Source of the DNA: Fragilaria radians | Lineage: Eukaryota; Bacillariophyta; Fragilariophyceae; Fragilariales; Fragilariaceae | DNA: 64,000 nucleotides | Direction of reading: 5' to 3' | Assembly: GCA_900642245.1 (NCBI GenBank) | Contig: CAAAJI010000021.1 | Coordinates: forward strand, 231,896-295,895 | Shown here: in pieces, positions 57,201 to 64,000 of the stretch | Position numbering within the stretch: the first letter of the stretch is position 1 | How the letters are laid out: each line of letters starts with the position of its first letter | Notes under the pieces: model-generated | Database searches by the model: none | What the model was told of the DNA's origin: nothing | What the model saw: only the letters and a program-made list of their open reading frames with translations | Made by a program: the position numbers and the translations under genes

Positions 57201-60200
57201 AAGAGAGGAGATTACTGTGCTCCTGAACACGACGAAGGAGACACTTCAGAATCGCTGCGAAGAGCTTGCAGCAGAATTGGAAAATCTAAAGGCAACTCAT
57301 CACACCGATCTAGAAGCTGCTAGAGGACAAATCAAGGCTCTTAACGAAAGCCTTGAAGAATTGAGCAATCATTCGTTAAATCGGGAAGCAGCCGAATCCA
57401 ATTTGGCTTCGAAATTGCAAGAGTCGCAACGCCGCTGTAATGATCTTGAAATGGAAGTTATTTCACTAAGCAAGGCTTCGGATGAATCCTCAGCATCCAA
57501 AGCAGATGAAATGCTTCGACTGAACGAGGCTCTTCAAGATTCAGTATCAAATTTGGAACGCCTAAAAGTTGAATTTGAGTTTGATAAAAAAACTCTACAA
57601 AGTCAATACGAGCAGGAATTTCAATCCATTAGAAGTCATGCACAAGACCTAGAAGAAAAACTAAAATTATCCGCTGACTCTAACCATGAGGCTGTGGAAA
57701 GGCAGAAGGTATTGGAAGAAGAGTCGAAGGTGTTACATACAAATCTAAGTTTGCTTCAACAACAATACGATCTGGATCTATCAACCGCTAGAGTTCAGAA
57801 AGAAGAGTTAGAAGATCAAGCAAATACGCTTGTTGAGAAATTACGTTTAGCCGAGACGAGACAGAAAGCATTGGAAAATGAAGTAGTAATATTGAAGACG
57901 AAAAGTGACGAATCAATGGGTGAATTAAGACAACAACTTGAATCTCTTCAAAAAGAGAATGCTGATTTAGTGGAAAAACTTGCAGATTTGCAATCTGCTT
58001 GCTTGAAGGATAAGTCAACTATATCGAACCTGTCACAACAGGTAGAAAGCTTACGTCAGCAGCTTTCAGAATGTGAGAATGAGCTGGAGAGAAAAATTCA
58101 GAATCTAGTTGAGGAGAATCAATCTGCAGGACAATCTGTGTCGGAGGAAGCCGAGAAGTTGAAAAGCACAATCGAATCTCTCAAGGCTGAACATGAATCT
58201 GCTCTGATTCATCAGCAAAACACGTTTGCGAGGACTCTTGCTGATGTCGAAGCTCAACTTTCCGATGCAGTGAATGCGGCAGAAACCCGACGGATCACAG
58301 ATATAGAGTCTTTACAACAAGAGCATGCCGACAAGCTTAGCGTGGCTCAGGAAAGCGTGTCGAGTTTGCGAAAGGAGATTGAAATACTCCAACAAAACTT
58401 AGATAATGTACACGCAACTCTTGGTGAAGAACGAAATCTTTTTTCGGAATCACTTAAGGACAAAGAGGCTGAGATGGCAAAACTAATTGCTGATAAAGAG
58501 GTAGAATTTGCCAATTCCTTACAGAATGCAGAAAGTGAGCGACAAGAAGGTTTAGAATGCATTCGAGCTGATTACGAGTCTAAACTGGCTATGGCCAAAG
58601 AAGCTGAAATGAATCTACTGCAAGAAATAGAAAACCTCAGGCATACCATTGAAGAATTAAAAGAGAGCCACGAAGCAGAGCTGAATGAAAGGCAGAGCTT
58701 AATAGACCAAAACATAGCCGATAGCCAACAGATACTTGCAGATTCTTTGAAAGATTCAGAAAATCGCAAAGAACAAGATTTGGCAGCAATGAAACAAGAA
58801 TACGAAGAGAAATTTCGTGATTTAAAAGAGAAGCAAGCTAAGGCTGTCGAAATGGTAAAAAAATTAAAGGCTGCAATGAATTCGAAGTTGCAAGGAATTG
58901 AAAAGGAACGAGAAAAGGAAAGAACTCTATTTGACGAAGAAAAAGCAAAGCTGGAATCTCAACTGAAAGCGGATCATGACGCGTTGGTCCAATCACTCAA
59001 TCATGAACACACCTTGGCGACAAGGGAATGGGAAGCCAAGCTGGAGGAGAAAAAAATCGAATTTGAGGAAAATTTATTCAATGAGAATAAGGTTTGGGAA
59101 GAGCGTCTTGCAAAAATGCAGGAAGACGTTAATGTGAAGATTTCTTCTCTGGAGACTGAACTGGAGATCTCGAATAAGAATTTGGAAGATATTACAGCAC
59201 AAGGTGAAGAGGAGATGCAGCATAAGGTGGATGCAAAAGTCACCTTAATTTGTGAGGAGTATGAAGGGAAAATAAGCAATATAACTACCTCTCATGCCGA
59301 GGAAATCGAAAGTCAACGTGAATTCTTTACCTTGCAAATTCAAAACCTCAAAGATGAGCACCATAATACGATGCAAAAGGTAATTACAGACAAAGACAGT
59401 GAATCGGCAGCTATAAAACAAGATTTAGAGTGCAGGCTCCAAGATATATCCTTGAAGTTTGCTGAAGAAAAGAGGGCGATGCAAGAAAGACTAGCGGCAC
59501 ACGTGGACGAATTGAAACGTCGATTCAGTGAGAAAATGAATGAAATGGATATCAAACATGGGGAAAAGGTCAAGAATCTGAATGAAGAATTAATTTCGAT
59601 GAAAGAAAGATATGAAACTTCAGTAAGCCAACTTAATGAAAAGATTGATTCTTATGATACGCTAGAGAAAAAGCACGAGGTACTTCAAACAAAATTCAGC
59701 TCAGACGTGGTTGTTAAAGAAGCTCTTCAAAAGAAAATTGAAGAGCTTCAAAAGCAATTAGCGGATTCGGTTTCTCTTAATTCGGCAATCAATGAAAAAA
59801 TGATAAAAATCCAGAAGAATAACGAAATTCAGATGGCTAATGTAGAAGATCAATTGAAACAGACAGTGCAAGATCGGGATGTGAAAAAGAATAAAATAGA
59901 GGAGTTGATTGGCAAAATAGATGCCTTGGGTGCAAATTTGAACGTCACTCTTGATGATAAAAGCAGACTTGAATCAGCATTACAAATCGCTGAAAAAAAG
60001 GCAGGAAAATTGGATATGGCTGAGACTGAGCTGAATGCTCTTCGTGAGCAAATTAATAAACTGAAGCTCGAGCAAACAAAGAGTAACAGTCTTCTTGAGA
60101 AGCTTCAAGCGGAGAAAGAAGCTAACCAAAGAAATCACGGACAAAGAACGGCCCTTGTAGGTATGCTTGAAGAACAACTGGCTGATATTAATGAAAAAAA

Positions 60201-61074
60201 TTCAGAATTGAATGCAAAGCTTGAGGCATCAAAGTATGATCTTAGCTCTCGTGAAGAAGAATTACGTTTACTTCAAGAACAGCTCGATAGTGCATTGAAA
60301 TCAGCTTCAGATGCACAGACTGCACGAAAACAGCTGAATGACTCGCTGACAACGGCTCAAAAGGGATCTGAGGCAAAGAAAAGTAAGGTAATTGAGTCCC
60401 TGCAAAAGGAAATTCAGTCATTGCAGCAGCAGATGGCTAAGAAGAGTGCAGCTGCTCAAAAATTGATTCAGCAACGCGAAGCGGAATGCATTGAGCTCAG
60501 GAAGACTACAAAGGCACTGCAACAAGAAGTAGACAAAGGAAGCCTGAGTGATCGCCGTATCTTCGAGCTGGCAGCACAGCAGAGTAATCGCGAGACCCTT
60601 GCGGTTTCAGAGATAGAGGTACGGGACAAATTAGTTGATAAATTGACTGAAAAATTGGAGGTTCAGGATGTCGATCTAGCCAAAGCCGAGTACAATATGA
60701 AACAATATGAAAATCAAGTGGAGCAACTATGTCGTATCCGAAGGCGAGAGGATGTTAATCTGGATTACCTCAAGAGTATTGTAGTACAATATCTCTCAAA
60801 ACCGCCAGGATCGAGTGAACGCGAAGCGCTTCTCCCTGTTCTGGCTACGCTTCTGCAATTTGATACAAATGATTATAAGACCATCGAGGATGGAAAAAAT
60901 AGAATAAGTTGGTGGGGAGGTATCTCTCCGATATTGATTACACCACCAACTACTAATGCTGCCGTGCCTGAAGCTGCTCCCCTACTCTCTGCAGAGATTT
61001 CTGTCTCAAGAACTTCTAGTGCTGATGCTGCATTAAACAATGGCAAGTCACGTACATCATCGCTAGAATTTTGA
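54204..61074 (+). CDS. Giant GRIP-domain golgin (coiled coil), one frame break
   Basis: Exon 1 (54204-54218) encodes only MSSGE. A 75-bp intron (gtaagt...accag) precedes exon 2 at 54294 (DTTPSRFGSFSAFGAFKGMG), whose Phe/Gly-rich, amphipathic start resembles lipid-packing-sensor heads of some golgins. The frame then needs a one-base shift near 54685. After it the protein runs on to 61074, about 2264 aa in all. Nearly everything between residues 70 and 2140 is heptad-repeat coiled coil rich in Glu, Lys, Leu and Gln. The C-terminal GRIP domain is clear: VNLDYLKSIVVQYLSKPP, then EREALLPVLATLLQF; its Tyr binds Arl1-GTP at the trans-Golgi. Size is close to golgin-245. Established role: tethering of incoming vesicles at the trans-Golgi. 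A 100-residue tail follows GRIP. It converges with the PP2C gene, 39 bp apart. Confidence 0.92.
54219..54293 (+). other. 75-bp intron after a 15-nt coding exon
   Basis: Donor gtaagtgg follows ATGTCTAGTGGGGAG; acceptor tacaccag precedes GACACAACG. The frame is kept (phase 0), and no ATG upstream in exon 2's frame would give the conserved-looking head. Confidence 0.75.
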
Positions 61075-61113
61075 ACTCTAGATGTAAGCATAGCCTATTT
61101 TACATTTTCTCAA

Positions 61114-63822
61114 TTATGACACAAACGCGGTTAGATCTACAACACTTGCAGTTATATCATCATGCTTCGATCGTCTTGCTCTCCCCTTAGGCAACGACAA
61201 CAAAGCATGCAAACTAGACATATTCCGCGCTCTCCTTACTTTGTTCAAGACACGCCGGACAATAACATCCGCAACAGTGGAGACACCACCGGGTCCGGCT
61301 AATGCCGCATCGCTATTGCTTCGATTGATGACTTTACGTTTCTTTGTAACTAGTTTCCCTGGACTTAAATTTACCCTTTTCTGACCGCAGTTACTTGTGG
61401 AAATTTCATCATCACTAGTACTCGTAATATTTAGTGAAATATTTGGAGTCGTTAAACTGTTGAGAATGGTTTTGCCTTCTTCGTTCACAGTCATACGTTC
61501 GGCTTGACTCGCAGCATTTCGATTAGATTTTCTCTCCGCTCTAGCAATCTGTTCAGCAGAATGGTTTCGCACCCAGCGAAGAATATCATCACCTGTACAT
61601 CGCTCCCAGACTCCGTCAGTGGCAATTATCAATACTCGATCACAATCCTTTGAGAGCAATCGAAAATTAACTTCTGGTTGCGCAGTTATGTAAGGACACC
61701 AGTTCGCATACGGCTGAAAACTGAGCTTTGGGGTCTTCAAGTAGGCATCGCCTAGAGCTCGAGTGACTGCCAAACTTCCCGCGACTCTTTTTATGCCGCC
61801 ACCCACACTTGCGGAAATAGCACGTGGAGCGTTGTTACAGCGTCGGAGGACAGCTTGAACTTCTGCAGGATTGTAAGCAGAATGATCGGTAGTGAGATCG
61901 ATCGGTCGTGTATTCGGAGCGAGCAGAAGAGGAGGTGATGAGTTTCGGCCACATATCAGAGAGGACTCGTTGCTATCGTCATCGTCGTTGCCGCAATCCA
62001 AACTGCGATCAGTCTCTACTCGATGATATGACGGCGCTAAAGTTTCCGCGTCTGATTCACTTTCTTCGGAACTGGAATGAGGAGAGATCGGTAGAGGTGG
62101 CAAAGCTACAAATGGAGCATGGTTTCCCATGTCATTTCTCAATCTCCGACTAGATCGACGAGTCGGACGCCTTACGTATTTTAGATATGCCGGTGCTTTT
62201 CCTACAGCGGAAGTATTCCGCTCAAAAGCAGAATCTTCATCATCGGAACTTTCTGCGTCGTGATCGGAACTACTAAGACATTCCGTTTCATCACTACTAT
62301 GGTGACTAGATTCATCGTCCGTTGTATCTGGGTGGTCCATGCATGCATCGTCCACTGGTCCTACTTTGATTGTCCTAGGTGGAGCGCTTCCTAGTAGGAC
62401 TGCTCTACAGTCGCCAACATGCGCCGTGTAAAGCATAGCATCATATGCCTTAAAAGTGTGACACTCTAAACCCGTTGAAGTAAGAATTACTGGTGGAGTT
62501 TGTTGTGTTGATCTGGAAGGCGTTTGTCTTACTTTTAACTTTCGATTTGGCTTTGATATGTCATATTCTTCCTCGTCGTCCTCAGTTTCTGTGATTTCTG
62601 ATTCAAAAGCGGATAGAATGTTAGGATCTGCATCAGTAAGTATGGATGAATTCGACGAGACAGAATCAGTGTTTTCAGCGTGCATTGCAGCGTAATCTAG
62701 CCTTCGTCGACGTGCAGCGTCCTGATTATGGGGCGCATCATCTCTTGGACTTTGATCGCTTCTTCCTAAGCGAATGCTCTGTACTGTAGAGGTGGTTCTT
62801 TCGAGGCGCTGAAGAGTAAACACGACTAAAGCACATGCTCCTGCATTCCATCGACCATTACTCTGACATGATGTCTGATGAGTCGCGACGGGGTCGATGG
62901 AATTGATCCATCCTTCATCAACAGCCAAAAAGGATTCGGTGATTGCTTGTGTAATTTTCGCGATTTCTGTTGGACTATGTAATCCTGGTTCATTGTCATC
63001 ATGTACATAAGAGGAATTTGTTTTTGCCGAAGCCTTATGGGAAGAAAAGAGTGTAAGTTGATTAAGGTGATCCTCTGTCGTTTGAGGAAGCGAAGACTCA
63101 AGAGATGAGTTTCTAGGAAGAGAAGATAAATTTGAAGCGAAGGGATGGCTTATTGCGTCAGTTGTAGTGGTGATGTTTTCCTCCATCTGTTCATCACCAA
63201 TTTTTGAATTAGTGAAAGGGTCAATATCACACTGAGATCGGTAGTGAACAGAATTGTTGTTTGTGCGAGTTCGATCTGAGGTTCGTATGAGTCCATCCAG
63301 ATCCAGGGCGTATGCATCTCTCAATTCTCCATTCACAATACAAACCCCCCGATCGACGATTTCGCAATGGAGAGCTCGGGCAACGTTAGCAGCCACATGT
63401 GGAAGTAAGACTTCAGACGCATAAGTAGCGACACAGCCTCCTCCGTGTCCATCAATGACAGACCATAGAGATAGGCGAAGTATATGGTAATTTGACTCGT
63501 TGCATTTTGAATTGTCGTGTCCTTGCACAATCGGCCTTAACAAGACATTGACGAGTGAACTGCTTCTATCCTCAGAGGGGCAGTTTGCTGCATGTGAGGA
63601 TGTCCACATACATAATTTGGGATCTCGGAAATTGGGTAGTGACATACGTCCAGTGGTAGGTGCGTCGTGCGTAGGATTGGAAGCTAAAGCCATTTGAATA
63701 GAGGATAAATTTTCACTCTCCGAGGTCACTGTTCCTGCTAAAGAGTTTGTACCAATTGAATAAGATTGAGATTGAGGAGCAGATGAAATCGTAGCATCCA
63801 CAAAATTGAGAGGCCGCATCAT
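61114..63822 (-). CDS. PP2C-family Ser/Thr phosphatase with long acidic insertions
   Basis: 902 aa, single exon, ATG-ATG at 63822. PP2C motifs lie in order but far apart. They are SEDR (residues about 84-87), SVIDGHGGG (DGHGG 124-128), AHVGDCRAVLL (469-474), LTTDHSAYNPAEVQAVL, GSLAVTRALGDAYLK, VLIIATDGVWER (Asp near 736) and HDDITASVVDL (Asp near 888). The metal-binding Asp residues and the DGHGG loop are kept, so activity is likely. A usual core is about 290 aa. Here extra Ser/Asp/Glu-rich segments sit between DGHGG and VGDCRA, between VGDCRA and LTTDH, and before the DDIT strand, with one basic patch (GQKRVNLSPGKLVTKKRK). No membrane or signal sequence; the basic patch may direct it to the nucleus. 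Confidence 0.92.
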   Translation of the reverse strand: MMRPLNFVDATISSAPQSQSYSIGTNSLAGTVTSESENLSSIQMALASNPTHDAPTTGRMSLPNFRDPKLCMWTSSHAANCPSEDRSSSLVNVLLRPIVQGHDNSKCNESNYHILRLSLWSVIDGHGGGCVATYASEVLLPHVAANVARALHCEIVDRGVCIVNGELRDAYALDLDGLIRTSDRTRTNNNSVHYRSQCDIDPFTNSKIGDEQMEENITTTTDAISHPFASNLSSLPRNSSLESSLPQTTEDHLNQLTLFSSHKASAKTNSSYVHDDNEPGLHSPTEIAKITQAITESFLAVDEGWINSIDPVATHQTSCQSNGRWNAGACALVVFTLQRLERTTSTVQSIRLGRSDQSPRDDAPHNQDAARRRRLDYAAMHAENTDSVSSNSSILTDADPNILSAFESEITETEDDEEEYDISKPNRKLKVRQTPSRSTQQTPPVILTSTGLECHTFKAYDAMLYTAHVGDCRAVLLGSAPPRTIKVGPVDDACMDHPDTTDDESSHHSSDETECLSSSDHDAESSDDEDSAFERNTSAVGKAPAYLKYVRRPTRRSSRRLRNDMGNHAPFVALPPLPISPHSSSEESESDAETLAPSYHRVETDRSLDCGNDDDDSNESSLICGRNSSPPLLLAPNTRPIDLTTDHSAYNPAEVQAVLRRCNNAPRAISASVGGGIKRVAGSLAVTRALGDAYLKTPKLSFQPYANWCPYITAQPEVNFRLLSKDCDRVLIIATDGVWERCTGDDILRWVRNHSAEQIARAERKSNRNAASQAERMTVNEEGKTILNSLTTPNISLNITSTSDDEISTSNCGQKRVNLSPGKLVTKKRKVINRSNSDAALAGPGGVSTVADVIVRRVLNKVRRARNMSSLHALLSLPKGRARRSKHDDITASVVDLTAFVS

Positions 63823-64000
63823 GTTCGAGTGCTATACAATTTGGATTGATTATTTAAGAAAAACAAGGTTCTTCTGACAGCCGGCAGTCGAAAAACAAAT
63901 GTTTTGACAAGTGCAGTAGTTTACTTTTCTTTCCAGGACAAGTAAACACATTTTACCAGTAAATGTAGCACGTATGAATACCTGGTACGAAAATGATTAA
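63823..64000. other. 5' flank of PP2C gene
   Basis: 178 bp upstream of the minus-strand start; no other feature visible before the window ends. Confidence 0.4.

Noticed and set aside
1..64000. tRNA, rRNA, snRNA genes and CRISPR arrays
   Set aside because: Scanned by eye for TPsiC-like boxes, conserved RNA motifs and regular spacer repeats; none convincing. A tRNAscan-SE or Infernal run would be decisive.
1..64000. A functional gene cluster among the trafficking genes
   Set aside because: The genes are on mixed strands with kilobases of transposon remains between them and belong to different pathways; co-location looks accidental.

Overview
The window is nuclear DNA from a eukaryote, most likely a photosynthetic stramenopile such as a diatom. 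It is AT-rich, with intergenic stretches of 1-3 kb. Genes carry few, short spliceosomal introns (57-135 bp, donors GTAAG or GTGAG, acceptors YAG or AG). Decayed Ty1/copia, Ty3/gypsy and pogo-like elements fill much of the non-coding space. A magnesium-transporter-like protein begins with a signal peptide and a Phe exactly where diatom plastid presequences are cut. The diatom assignment is an inference. The sequence is a draft scaffold with two runs of N (25882-26766 and 48524-49070). Two otherwise intact genes each carry a one-base frame break.

Layout. 1-5.1 kb: a DENN-ENTH fusion gene (+) and a small unknown gene (-). 5.1-7.9 kb: a Ty3/gypsy integrase relic. 7.9-8.7 kb: a Csm1/Pcs1-like kinetochore/nucleolar protein (+). 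8.7-11.8 kb: no recognisable gene. 11.8-16.0 kb: Pol5/MYBBP1A (-). 18-19.5 kb: glutathione synthetase (+). 20.4-21.4 kb: ankyrin/coiled-coil protein (-). 22.9-23.6 kb: FAM173-type lysine methyltransferase (+). 25.5-27.4 kb: a Ty1/copia reverse-transcriptase relic broken by a hairpin-rich insert and an assembly gap. 27.7-34.0 kb: ASCC3-type dual-cassette helicase (+). 36.0-37.7 kb: secreted purple acid phosphatase (+). 40.3-41.3 kb: four-exon Vti1 SNARE (+). 42.6-43.9 kb: BRO1/BROX protein (+). 44.1-45.5 kb: PDCD2 (-). 45.6-46.7 kb: a mobile element with terminal inverted repeats and a relic OTU-protease motif. 47.4-48.5 kb: unknown protein (+). 48.5-49.7 kb: plastid-type MgtE/SLC41 transporter (-), interrupted by Ns. 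50.0-52.0 kb: a pogo/Tigger-like transposase relic. 54.2-61.1 kb: a giant GRIP golgin (+). 61.1-63.8 kb: a PP2C phosphatase with long acidic insertions (-).

There are no operons; genes are single units, often arranged tail to tail with short gaps (34, 39, 170 and 182 bp). By content, five genes concern membrane traffic (DENN-ENTH, Vti1, BRO1, GRIP golgin, secreted phosphatase). Three or four concern ribosome, RNA or chromosome biology (Pol5, ASCC3, PDCD2, Csm1-like). This looks like chance co-location, not a cluster.

The most unusual item is the DENN-ENTH fusion, which ends in a DPF motif. It would physically join a Rab exchange module to a clathrin-adaptor module in one polypeptide. The second is the 1.09 kb inverted-repeat element carrying an OTU-like motif.
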